This document shows positions 12,531 to 22,592 of a stretch of DNA of 64,000 nucleotides, in pieces. Every line of letters starts with the position of its first letter. The first letter of the stretch is position 1. The notes under the pieces are model-generated. The model was not told the DNA's origin. It saw nothing but the letters and a program-made list of their open reading frames with translations, and searched no databases. This DNA is from Heloderma charlesbogerti. Taxonomy: Eukaryota; Chordata; Lepidosauria; Squamata; Helodermatidae. A program made the translations under genes and the position numbers. The stretch is from positions 1,798,001 to 1,862,000 of the forward strand of contig JANEZZ010000404.1 of the NCBI GenBank assembly GCA_026122225.1, in the 5' to 3' direction.

Positions 12531-13029
12531 GCACCTGTGTATGTGTTAATCAGGAGGCAGTTGCCCAGACTCAAGGGCTTGAGCTGGCAACCTTTGTGGC
12601 CTGTGGCAGAGTCCTAACCAGGTGCACTACCTGGGACTCTCTGGACATAGACCGCAGAGCTCTCTTCAAGCACAGAAGGGAAGACGGGTTTGCAACATCA
12701 GTCCCTGTGATTTGGCAGGCAGATGGAAGCCCTCAGCTGTTAAAAAAAAAAGATGTCTGGCCTTCAGCCCCTGTTCTGTCCATGGCACAACACCTTCTGC
12801 ACTTTGAGTATTGCTTAAGTGCTAGTTTGGGCTTAAGCCTCCAGCACCGGCCTTAGTGGACTCTGGGTTAGAGAGCATAATTCATGGTCAGGATATGGGC
12901 ATGGCCACTCTCCACCCCAGCCTTGGCCTTGACAGTTTTAACCCACCCTGTAGCCTGCTCTCCCTGCACAGCTGCATCCTGGAGATGAAGTGTGTGAAGG
13001 AAGATGCTCGTAATGGTCTCTTAAAACAG

Positions 13030-13272
13030 AGCCAGCGTGGTGTAGTGGCAAGAGTGTTAGACTAGGAGCTGGGAGATCCGGGTTCTAGTCCCCACTCGGC
13101 CATGGAAGCTCACTGGGTGACTTTGGGCCAGTCACACACTCTCAGCCCAACCCATCTCACAGGGCTGTTGTTGTGAGGATAAAATGGAGAGGACGAGGAT
13201 AATGTAAGCCGCCTTGGGTTCCTTGCAAGAGGAAGAAAGGTGGGGCATAAATGCAATAAATAAATAATAGTA

Positions 13273-13309
<37 letters not shown>

Positions 13310-13310
13310 C
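13030..13310 (+). mobile_element. Sauria-type SINE, full length
   Basis: A tRNA-derived head, AGCCAGCGTGGTGTAGTGGC, holds the A box, and GGGTTCTAGTCCC holds the B box. The body contains TGGGTGACTTTGGGCCAGTC and CTCACAGGGCTGTTG. The tail has AAGCCGCCTTGGGTTCC followed by an (AATA/AAT)n and poly-A run at 13250-13310. Similar copies lie at 21984, 25288 (reverse), 38280 and elsewhere. Sauria SINEs are squamate-wide and depend on BovB-type LINEs for movement. Confidence 0.9.
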
Positions 13311-14621
13311 AGGAGAGATTTGGGGCAGGAAGATGCCATAGGAAGACTCCTTGGTACAGTGCTAAGGAGGCTGTGCTTCCAGCTTCTTTTCTGCTTGATA
13401 ATCAGAAAGCACAGAGCAAGCCAGGAAGGGCTACTTTGCCTCATCTGGGCACTCCACCTTTGCTTGAAGGAGCTAGGGAGAGAGAGGCACAGCAGGAAGC
13501 AGCGTCCTATATCCTAATAGCAAACTCATTCTGAATGTGGATCTTTAAACAGCCAGAACAGCACCACCCGTGCAGCAGAGAGCGGCATCAGCAGGCGTGG
13601 GGGAACCCTATTTGCAGAAGAACCAAAAAACTTTGCGGGGATCCCCTAAAACAGCCCAATGAGGACTGAACATTCTCCGTGGCTGTGGAATGCTGGCTGA
13701 CTGTTGGAGGGGGGATGGAATGGACTATCCTGGAAAAGGGGTTGGCTGACTGGAACCCTGAATAGGAGTACTCCACACTGTGGCATTTTGCTGCAGATGC
13801 CAGTTGTGCTGTTGAATTTCCCAACTCCGCTACTGTGTGCCTGTTCAGAGACCATCCCAACCCTTGAATAGCTACTTCGGCCATCTACACATTGATCCCC
13901 AATGTTGCTATGCTGTATATAGATCCCCTTCCTCCACCTGAAGTAGGGAAGGTGGGATAAGTAATGATTTATTTGGGTTAAGAAAATCCCAAGGGAAGAG
14001 TGTCAATGAAGCCATATGGCTTAATTGTTAAACACCTGGACCGTCAAAATAGCAATTTTGCAAGCTTCCCGCCATCTGCATGAATTGAATTTCCTTGCCG
14101 TTTGGGGAATAGGTTGCTACGATATAGTGACACAACAGTCAAGTATACTTCTGACTTGAAAAGCAAAAGAAGATAGAGCTTCACTGGTCATATAAAAATT
14201 GCATGTATGTGGGAAATGCCAAGTCAGCAGTTCTGGAATTTCTGTATCATATTTTCTCCCCACAATCCTTAGGAAATATTTGGAGGTGGAAAGGCAAGAC
14301 TATTGATCCTAGAATAAATGTTTTTCAGCATTTTAGAACTTTACAACGATATAGTTAAATGAGTTTAAAACATTTTTAATTGAAAAATGTTACTTCCTGG
14401 AGAAGTGCCCATTAAGAGCTTTCATCATTGCTTTTGTGAAGAAAATGTGTCTCTTTATATGACAATCAGCATTCTCTGTACCAACAATGCTGCTTAAATT
14501 AAGAGAAACAATGCATTTCATTATCTAGAATCATTTCTATCATGCAAAATAAGTTCCTGGGCTCCCTAGGTGAGTTCATAAAACTGTTTTGTGACTAAAG
14601 CAATTAACTGGCTCTTGGGTA
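13311..14621. other. Intron sequence; repeat-free AT-rich block
   Basis: Unique sequence. From about 13950 to 14560 it is AT-rich and free of recognised repeats, with homeobox-type ATTA/TAAT cores (for example CTTAATTGTTAAACACC). This could be a conserved non-coding element, but only a cross-species alignment could show it. Confidence 0.4.
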
Positions 14622-14962
14622 AAAAAAGGTAAAGGTGTCCCGAACCAGTCGTGTCTGACTCTAGGGTGTGGTGCTCATCTCCATTTCTAAACCGAAGAGC
14701 CAGCGCTGTCCGAAGACGCTTCCGTGGTCATGTGGCCGGCATGACTGAACACCGAGGTGCACGGAACGCTGTTACCTTTCCCGCCGAAGCGGTACCTATT
14801 TATCTTACTTGCAATTTCTTGCTTTCGAACTGCTAGGTTGGCAGGAGCTGGGACTGAAGACGGGAGCTCACTCCGTCACGCAGCACTCGGGTCTCGAACT
14901 GCTGTCCTGCCGACCTTCCGGTCTGCAGTTCAGCGTCTTAACCACTAAGCCACCGCCATTGG
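14622..14962 (-). mobile_element. tRNA-derived SINE with BovB-like tail
   Basis: Read on the minus strand it starts with a tRNA-like head, GGTGGCTTAGTGGTTAAGAC, with a B-box-like GTTCGAGACCC. The body includes the segment seen on the + strand as GTCATGTGGCCGGCATGACT. The 3' part contains AGAGTCAGACACGACTGG, closely matching AGAGTCGGACACGACTGA at the BovB terminus (7808-7825), and the element ends in a T/A-rich tail at 14622-14632. The shared tail implies mobilisation by BovB machinery. Confidence 0.85.
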
Positions 14963-16196
14963 TTTATCTAAGACAGTATTGTACATTGAGCTGGGCCCAA
15001 TCTACATGGAAACTGAATGAGAAGTGCTTTCTGGTTATAGCCGGATTTTTATGAAATTGCTTTGGTCCATTGCTTTGGCACATGAAGCAAGAAAAATGGA
15101 GTGCACGCTACCTAAAAACCCACTTTCATGGGTCACACAGCACTTGAAACCCCCATACTTCTGGGTTGGGTGGACGGAGTAGAACTGAATGTCATCAACC
15201 CCATAGGTGCTGCTCAGCGAATGAGAAAGGCTTGTTTCCTGCCCCCGTCCATGCTCCCCTGCTCAGGGAAGTTTACTGGAAGCAAGCCCCTGTAGTGTAC
15301 CCCACACCTCTCCCCCCTAATCCATCATTGGGATATTGTGAAAGATAGAAAGATACCACACTGTTGTGAATGGGAAAAATAGACTACATAATCTGAATGA
15401 GTAAAGCAATTACTGTGCTATTGTGAATGCATGAAACAGCACTACTGCAGTTTTATGAATGGGAAGAACAGGCTGCATGCTGTGAATGGGTAAAGCTATT
15501 ACATATTGTAAATGGGAGAACAGCGCTACTGCGATATAGTGAAAGGATGAAACAGCGCGAAGTAGTGCTAAGTGGGAAAGGAAGCCTGTGTCCAAAAGCA
15601 CACTACTGCAAATGGGGAAAAGGGGGGGGGAGGGGCAGCCCCACCCCTTGACCACATCACTACCAGGTCACGGAGGCACACCCAGGATTTAATGTAGGGG
15701 GATAGGTCACACTGCAGCAGAATCACGTGGGAGCCACGTTTAAGGAAAAAAGACCCCCTAAAAGGACTTACCAAAAATGCACCTTTTCCAGAGGGAAGCT
15801 GCAGGGTTGCTGTGGATTGGCAACAGTGTAATCTGTTGCGAATGGCTCTGATGTGCTCTCCCTCTGCACTAAATCGGCCATGTAGATGGGGCCCTGGTTA
15901 GTATTCTGACAAGAAGCCTAGGTGAGTGTTCGCTTGCATGGTCCCCTTACATGAAGTAAGCGAAGCATTACACATGACCATCTGAAGAAGAGCCACCAGT
16001 CCATTGAGGCCAGAGTCTAAAATTAACTACTGCCCTCACAAGTAATACAAATAAATGCCCTGCTAGTCCTTCCTTCAGTGCTGCTAAACCATAGCCAAAT
16101 TGGCAAGCAGCACAAAGTGTTGGAAGGTAGCTTCTCTATTCAGCATCCCCCAAACCATGTTGGCTGTCAGTCGCGGAGGAGTGGCTCACAAAATAC
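14963..16196. other. Intron sequence with weak local repetition
   Basis: Around 15340-15620 phrases such as GTGAATGGGAAAAATAG, GTGAATGCATGAAACAGC, TGAATGGGAAGAACAG and TAAATGGGAGAACAGCGC recur roughly every 50-60 bp, a degraded minisatellite-like array of about five to six units. The rest is unremarkable. Confidence 0.5.
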
Positions 16197-16603
16197 TAGG
16201 GATGGGGAGAAATAGAACTTACTAATTTCACATTTTCGAACCAATACGTGAACTGAAACTTGGCTATCCTTCAAAATGTGCACTTCTCCATATTTTGCAA
16301 TGCAGGTCTCCAGTCAACACATATAAAAACATGTTCCCTGGGAAAAAGTGCACATAAAAATCCATATATTTGGCCTGCTATGGCTGGATCAGGCTCAGCG
16401 TTAAGGCATACTAAGGGGCAAGTCAGTCAACAGGCAAAGGACAAGAGCACAGTGCTTCCAGTCAAGAAGGAGAGTTTGAAGAGAGGGGTTGGAGGGATGG
16501 CAAAGGTCAAAGCACAGGTAAGCAGTCCAACACAAACATAGTCTAAGGAGCAGAGTCAAGCAGGGGCCCAGAGCGCAGCAGCACAGAGGATCAGTTATGA
16601 AGC

Positions 16604-16817
16604 AAGGACATAAGAAGATCCCTGACACATGATCAGACCAAGGTCAATGTAGTCCAATATTCTGTTCACATGGTGGCCAACCAGCTGCCCATGGGAAACC
16701 CACAAGCAGGACATGAGTGCAACAGCAGCCTCCCACATATGTTCCCCAGGAATTGGTATACATAGGCTTACTGCCTCTGATACTGGAGGTAGCATATAGC
16801 CATCAGGGCTAGTAGCT
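16604..16817 (-). mobile_element. CR1-type LINE 3'-end fragment
   Basis: The + strand reads GGACATAAGAAGATCCCTGA, ACATGGTGGCCAACCAGCTG, CCCACAAGCAGGACATGAG and GGTAGCATATAGCCATCAGG, the antisense of the same CR1-like 3' end found at 42483-42750. It lies inside the hAT-like element and so is probably the younger insertion. Confidence 0.75.
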
Positions 16818-16904
16818 ATATGTGCACTTCAAAATGTGCACTTCTCCTCCATAAAAGGTCAGGGATACAAGGCACTGGAGCTGGTGGAAAAACATTGGCT
16901 GGCC

Positions 16905-17345
16905 CTTTTCAGACATCACGCTAAGCCATGATGGTTAGGAGTTTTGAGCTCCATGTTGGCTTAGCGTGATGTCTGAACAGGCATCTGTCCCAACTATGGT
17001 GGTTTATTAACCACAGACTAACCACATTCACTAACTACTTGCTGCAAGATGGTTAGTGGGCTCTATCATGGCTTAGCATGATGTCTGAGCAGCCTCCATG
17101 GTTAATTGTCAGCTGCCATAGAGCTCTGCAGCAAAAGCAGCCGAGTGCCAAAATGGCCGGCAGCACCAACATGGCCAGCAGCACAAAGGCTGCTGGGATG
17201 CATGGCCACCCATCCAGAGGACTGCAGGTTCTTGCAGTAGGGAGGGCAGCTAGAGAATGGTTAGTCTGACCACACTGTGGAACATGGTTACATGCATGTG
17301 TGGCAGTAGCACTCACAGTGGTTAGCCTAGCCACCCTTCCCCCAA
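16905..17345. repeat. Hairpin-rich interspersed repeat
   Basis: TCAGACATCACGCTAAGCCA at 16911 pairs with TGGCTTAGCGTGATGTCTGA ending at 16977, and a third related unit, CATGGCTTAGCATGATGTCTG, occurs near 17070. GGTTAGTCTGACCACA-type ends are near 17260. It looks like a palindromic DNA-transposon derivative; the family is not identified. Confidence 0.55.
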
Positions 17346-18202
17346 TATGGGTCTCAACAGGGCCACTGTTTCCAGCAGTCAGTAGGTCTCAACAGAAAGC
17401 TTTTGTAGCCTGAGCTTCCAGAGCCCCACCCAGGGCTCAGCTGCGGTTCATCACAGGCCCTCTGGCAAAAGTTCTACTTGTGAGGAGGGCTTTGCTCCTA
17501 AGGAGCCATTTACTCCCAAGGAGCCCTCCTTTGCAAACAGGCACTCCTCCTCACAAGGTTTCCTCTGGCCTGCCTCTGGAGACGATGATGCTCTTGGGCG
17601 CTAGGTGGCCGCTCAGCCTCTGCCTCAGAGGTGGAGTCCCTGGCCTCCTGTGGGGGTGGACCTGCAGCTGTCTCCAGGGCCCGGCTTCTCCTGGTCTTCT
17701 GGCACAGGCTGCTTTGTGGTGTTCTTCATCTCTGGAAGCTGATTCCTCCAGTGGGGGCAGAGGAATATTAATTAAAAGCATTCAAAATGCACGGTCTTAG
17801 GAAAATTGCTTGCAAAAATTGTGTCTATTGGGCAAAATTGCATACAAAATGCATGCATTAGGAGAAATGTACACAAAAATGTATATGAATTTTCATGCAA
17901 CGTTAAAAAAAAACAACCCTCAAAGTATGGGATGAATAGAACTTAAGACTGGAAAAATTCTCAAAGTTTGGGAGTCAGACAAATTGAGCTTCAGGTTTGA
18001 AAAATGAGAAATTGAGAAATCATCCATCCCTACTAAATAGGCTCCCTTTCTCATTGTTGCTGCTGCTGCCTTTTCTCCTTGCCTTTTGTTGGACCCTGAA
18101 GTGCATAGTTTTAGTGATCATTTGGCAGCACGCTTAGGACGCATATGCCACAGGCACAGCCTCTGGCTACTGCTGCTAGTAATCAGGGGTTGAGGCTGCA
18201 AG

Positions 18203-18885
18203 TAGGGATGTACGAAAGTCACTTACCTGTTCGCGGATTATGCTGATGGTGGGGGGGAGGCGTTCCGTCCCTCCCCCCGGAATCCTCGCTGGCCAGCTCT
18301 GCTCCACAGGGATTCTGTGGAGCCGCCGGCCGGCTCCGCCAGCAGCCGGACATCCGGCTGCTGGCTAGCAGGGACACAAATGGCGGCGGCTGTAGCCGCC
18401 GCCGTTTGCGTCCCTGCAGTCAGCCGTGATAGGCTACATTACGTAGCCTATCACGTCTGACTTTAAAAAAAACAACAACAACGCGCGTACGCAAATGGCG
18501 GTGGCCACGGCCGCCGCCATTTGCGTTCCTTATTTTGGCACATCTTAGTCTACGTCAAGATTTACGTAGACTAAGACGGCGAAAATAAGGGGAACGCAAA
18601 TAGCATAGTGGACGCTATGCTATTTGCGTTCCCTTTATTTTCGCCGTCTTAATCTAAGACGTGCCAAAATAAGGAATACACACGTTTGTTTGTTTTTTTT
18701 AAGTCAGCCGTGATAGGTTACGTAAACATTTACATAGCCTATCACGTTTTTTTTTTAAAAAACCTAGCCGTGATAGGCTACGTAAATCTTTACGTAGCCT
18801 ATCACGTCTTTTTTTTTTTTTTAACTGGAAATGGCGGTGGTGGCGGCCAGTTGGAAGACCGGCTGCTGCCGCCGGAGCCATCACG
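18203..18885. mobile_element. Palindrome-rich hAT-like MITE, copy 1 (right end lost)
   Basis: It starts TAGGGATGTACGAAAGTCAC, as in the copies at 24220 and 59987. It then runs through a series of palindromes: 18368-18417 (GC-rich, centred on GGCTGTAGCC), 18420-18460 (GATAGGCTAC against GTAGCCTATC), 18489-18526 (ACGCAAATGGCGG against CCGCCATTTGCGT), 18527-18676 (nested), 18706-18746 and 18768-18806. After the ATGGCGGTGG block at 18830 the homology stops near 18885 without the CATCCCTA end, so the right part is deleted or rearranged. Confidence 0.8.
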
Positions 18886-20626
18886 AAATTTCCTCCCTGG
18901 TTCCTGCTCCTTCCCTCGCAGATTAGTGGTGGTTTGGTTGTGACTGACGGGCAATGCGGGTGGACAGTAACCTCCAACAAACTGCCCAAACTCCGCCCCC
19001 ACAGGCACCAGTTTCCTAGCGAACTGCTGGCCTGCTGGCCATTCTGCAGTGTGGAGTAAGAGCCAAAGTCAGGCGCAAAAGTCGGTGCATTACATTTAGT
19101 CACAGCATGGTGGCAAGCTGGCAGGTCAATATACCAACACACCCACCACCCCGACGTCACTGCCATCGTCATCATGATCGCGCCCCCAACAGCCCCCGAC
19201 AAAGCAGTTTTTTTGTGCTACAGGAGAAGTACATGGGCAGGCCATGGCGCCCCTGTTGCTGAAAAAAATACTGCATTTTTTTCATTTGGGGTTAACATGG
19301 GATAGGCAGGGGAAAATGGCAGGAAAATCACTGATGGGTTACGACGTCGTGTGATGGACCCGCAAACTTCTGTGAGTGGCCAATCATGAATGTGCAATAA
19401 ATTGCAGATGTAGAGATGCCCTAAGGGTGCAATCCTATGCATATTTAGACAGAAAAAAGGCCTACAACTTGCAGCGTTCGCCAGAATGAATGTTTTCTGT
19501 CTAAACATGCATAGGATTGCGCCTTAAATGGTCTATGTTCAGACTGTCAGGGGCTGCCCTCTCCCATCCCATGTGCTCAAGTGGTTGTCTTTTCCCATAC
19601 CTCTTTGTGAGCCTGTAAAGATGAATAAGGTTACGCAACGCAAAAAGGACACTGTGTGAAACACAACACATGCTTAAAATTAAACTGTTTTGTCTTCAAA
19701 TGTCCAGCTTTCCGTCTCTCTTGCAAGTGTAACAGTTTTATTTCTCCTTTTTGTTCTGGTAAACTTCTTTGTAGGTCCTTTGTAAGTCCTTTTTAAAAAA
19801 GAAAGAAAAAGAACAAAACACAATAGTACCTAAATCAAGATGACCTTTAAAAAGGACTCGATGTGCACATTCAAATTCTGAGATACCATCTTTTTCACTT
19901 TGTCCTATTGTTCTCCCTTCCAGCTGTGCCCCTTTTTAGCCAGTCCCCTTGTTCTTCTTTTCCTCCCACCACAGAATAGCCCTGAACATCAGGGAAACTA
20001 AAAAGGAGAATCAATCTCCAAAAGAGATTCCCCTGTTGATTGAAAGGGGCAGCTGCTTGTAACACTTCCCCCCCTTTCTCTCGCTCCCTCCACCCCTAAT
20101 ACAACTTTTAAACCACAAGTGAAAATGAATCAATATCGCAACAAGGGGGTTGAAAGTGTCTTTGAAGAATTCCGATAAATAAAAACCTACGACTGCAGAG
20201 CTGGCTCATTGGTCACAACCTAATTAAACTCCCAGATGTTAATTGAGTCTTTTGGAGCTTGGCTGGTTTTAACGGTTGCAGAGAATTGAGCAGGATTGTT
20301 CTTGCGATTAAACTTCCAGAGTCTAAATGGGTGGTTTCCCAGCTAAATAATCTGTTGTTAACCAGAGCCGACCACAAGGAACATATTGCACCACTCCTCC
20401 CTTTTTTTACGGAGCTCCTTTGGCTTTCAGTTGGTTTCTGGGCCCAAGTCAAAGGACTGATGGTGACCTTTAAAACTGTCTAGGCCTAGAATAACTTAGA
20501 TGGGCAGCCTAGCTCTCCAGTGCTAAATGTTTCAGGACAAATGGCTGATGTGCAATGGATAGGCACCTGTCCTAACTATATCATGATGTTGTATCTGTCT
20601 CTTCAAAGGAGTGCTGTGGCTACAGA
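18886..20626. other. Intron sequence, apart from one short MITE
   Basis: Mixed unique sequence containing the MITE at 19425-19524. The 167-codon minus-strand frame overlapping its left part (18699-19202) crosses the palindromic element and has no family resemblance; I treat it as non-coding. Confidence 0.5.
19425..19524. mobile_element. Short Harbinger-like MITE, 100 bp
   Basis: The terminal repeats GGGTGCAATCCTATGCAT and ATGCATAGGATTGCGCCT extend inward as TTTAGACAGAAA against TTTCTGTCTAAA. The flanks are TAA (19422-19424) and TAA (19525-19527), the 3-bp duplication typical of PIF/Harbinger elements. Relatives are at 56912 and 59769. Confidence 0.85.
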
Positions 20627-20955
20627 TAGGGATGGGAAAATCAGCAAGGTTCACCTCAAACCTTGGTCTTCCTCCTTCCCATTCCTGATTGTGAGCTCCC
20701 ACCCCATGCCCCATTTGAATGGGGAAAGTACACATTTGGGTGTCCATTTTTTAAAAGCGTGCATGCAAATGCATACTTCCCCCCATTGAATAAAGCATGA
20801 AAACATGCATTTTTCTAATGTGTGCATTTTGCAAATGAGCATCGCAGGCTTGGCAATGCATGAGCTTTGCCCGCAAAATGCAGTCATGTTCGAGGATGCA
20901 AAGAGGGCAAGTTCTGGTCTTCAATGAATGGAAATTAAGTTCTTGTACATTCCTA
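20627..20955. mobile_element. hAT-like MITE with AT-rich units
   Basis: It starts TAGGGATGGGAAAAT and ends TACATTCCTA. The flanks GCTACAGA (20619-20626) and GACACAGA (20956-20963) match at 6 of 8 bases, as expected for an old 8-bp hAT target duplication. The interior has GCATGCAAATGCATACTT and TGTGCATTTTGCAAATGAG, related to the other copies of this family. Confidence 0.75.
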
Positions 20956-20963
20956 GACACAGA

Positions 20964-21777
20964 TGGGAGGAACTAGTATCTGCAAGGGACTGTCATCTTT
21001 TTTTCTCTTTTTTTTGCAACATAGCAGGGCGTAACCAGTGCAAAGGGTCTGCTGGAACAGGTCTCAAGATCTGAGAGCGCACGCCTCTGTGAGACAGAGA
21101 GAGGCCCTTTAGTAATGTATGCTATAATGGCTCATTTGATAATAGCCCACTTTACTTTGGCATGGTCCCACTTCATTCCACTTATCGCCATTTAAATCAA
21201 GTGAGCTCCAGACTGCTAAACAGTCTCTGTATTATTCCAGTGATGCATTACAGCCATGAGAACACATTGGCACCTACTTGCGAACCAAACCAGGGGTATG
21301 TGTTTAAAAATAGCTCCTGCTCAACGCGCTAAAAACAGCAGCCCACTCCAGGTGAAGGGTTCCATATGGTCTTCTCTATACTTGGTAGCAGCGTTTACCT
21401 CTCTCCATCTGGAGCAACACTCCATGCGTTCTGAAGCATGTCTGGTTTTGGTGGTCTTCGATAAGTTGGGGAAATGATGCCTATATGACAGATTGCATTA
21501 TGAAACTGCGACTCCCTGCCCCCGGCAGCCTCTGTCTTTGATTTTGTCCCAAGGCCCAAATGACTCTGCTAGAGAAAAGTTGGCAGGTAGGAGGGAGATG
21601 CAGGGCTGAACAGAATCTATTGCACCAGCATGCTCATTAGGAGAGAGCATGGCACATGAGATGAGACTCCTTCATCATGTATGTAATGCCAACAGCATGC
21701 TGACCGGTGCTTTGCTCAGCCAGAGTAACAGTGCAGTCTATGCCCAGAAAGTTTATCGTTTAATGTGGGTTGAAAGC
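20964..21777. other. Intron sequence, nothing recognised
   Basis: Unique intron sequence with T-rich runs near 21000. No feature can be supported. Confidence 0.5.
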
Positions 21778-21983
21778 GGGGAAGGGCTGCAGCTCAATGG
21801 TAGAGTACATGCTTTGCATATGGGAAGTCCCAGCTTCAATCCCTGGCAGCATCTCCGTGTAGCACTGGGAAAGACCCCATATCTGAAACCCTGGAAAGCC
21901 ACTGCCAACGTAGAGACAGTTGGACCAATGCTAGATGGACCAATGCTCTGTTGTGGCACAAGGCAGTTTCCTATATTCCTATA
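21778..21983 (+). mobile_element. tRNA-Ala-derived SINE
   Basis: The A-box region GCTGCAGCTCAATGGTAGAG, TGCTTTGCAT and the B-box region GCTTCAATCCCTGGCAGC are clear. The body has ACCCTGGAAAGCCACTGCC and GCTAGATGGACCAATG, ending GGCAGTTTCCTATATTCC. It abuts the Sauria-type SINE that follows. Confidence 0.85.
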
Positions 21984-22215
21984 GGCCAGTGTGGTGTAGT
22001 GGTTAGAGTGTTGGACTGGGACTCGGGAGAGTCCCTGCTTGTTTATGAAGCACCCTGTGAGACTTTGGGCCAGTCATTGACTCTCAGCCTAACCTACCTC
22101 ACAGGGTTGTTGTGAGGATAAAATGGAGAGGACAATGATTATGTAAGCTGCCTTGGGTTCCTTGCAAATGGAAAAAGGTGGGATATAGATGTTGTTGTTG
22201 TTGTTGTTGTTGTTA
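21984..22215 (+). mobile_element. Sauria-type SINE with (GTT)n tail
   Basis: The head is GGCCAGTGTGGTGTAGTGG. The body holds GACTTTGGGCCAGTCATTG, CTCACAGGGTTGTTGTGAGG and AAGCTGCCTTGGGTTCCTTG, and the tail is about eight GTT units at 22192-22215. The B-box region is partly deleted (GGGAGAGTCCCTGC). Confidence 0.88.
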
Positions 22216-22265
22216 TCTGCCCTTTATTCAAAACAATGAGGACTGGAATCTTACCATCTTTCTAG

Positions 22266-22400
22266 GGAAAGGGCCATAACTCAGTAGCAGAACACCTGCT
22301 TTGTATGCAGAAGGTCCCACTTTCAATCCTGGACCAGGTAGGGCTGCGAAAGACCCTCTGTCTGAAACCCCAGAGAGCTGCTGCAACTCGGTTTAGACCA
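22266..22400 (+). mobile_element. tRNA-Ala-derived SINE, shortened
   Basis: GGGCCATAACTCAGTAGCAG, TGCTTTGTATGCAGAAGGTC and the body phrase CTGTCTGAAACCCCAGAGAG identify it. The 3' third is missing; CAGGGGTGCAAAAGGTGC follows, possibly the edge of a hAT fragment. Confidence 0.75.
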
Positions 22401-22429
22401 GGGGTGCAAAAGGTGCATCTTGCAGGCCA

Positions 22430-22592
22430 CATGAAGCTCACTGGATGACCTTGGGCCAGTCCCTATATCTCTCAGCCTAAGCTACCTCACAGGATTGTGA
22501 AGATACAACAGGTGGACGGGAGAGAACAGAACCTTGTATGCCGTGCAGGGCTCCTTGGAGGAAAGGCGGGATAAAAACATAATAAATAAAGC
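22430..22592 (+). mobile_element. Sauria-type SINE, 5'-truncated
   Basis: It begins in the body at ATGAAGCTCACTGGATGACC, continues TTGGGCCAGTCCCTATATCT and CTACCTCACAGGATTGTG, and ends AGGCGGGATAAAAACATAAT with an AAATAAA tail. The tRNA-like head is absent. Confidence 0.75.

Larger units (their letters stand above)
16197..18032. mobile_element. hAT-like non-autonomous element enlarged by insertions
   Basis: It starts TAGGGATGGGGAGAAAT and ends TCATCCATCCCTA, flanked by CAAAATAC and CTAAATAG (6 of 8 match). The outer parts (to about 16380, and from about 17765) resemble the 420-bp element at 33439, including the AAAATGCATGCATTAGG-type AT-rich units. The middle holds unrelated material: a CR1 fragment (16604-16817) and a hairpin-bearing repeat (16905-17345). 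The original element was probably about 450 bp. Confidence 0.65.

Noticed and set aside
18699..19202. A 167-codon minus-strand protein gene.
   Set aside because: It crosses the palindromes and T-rich runs of a transposon copy, resembles no family and has no gene context.
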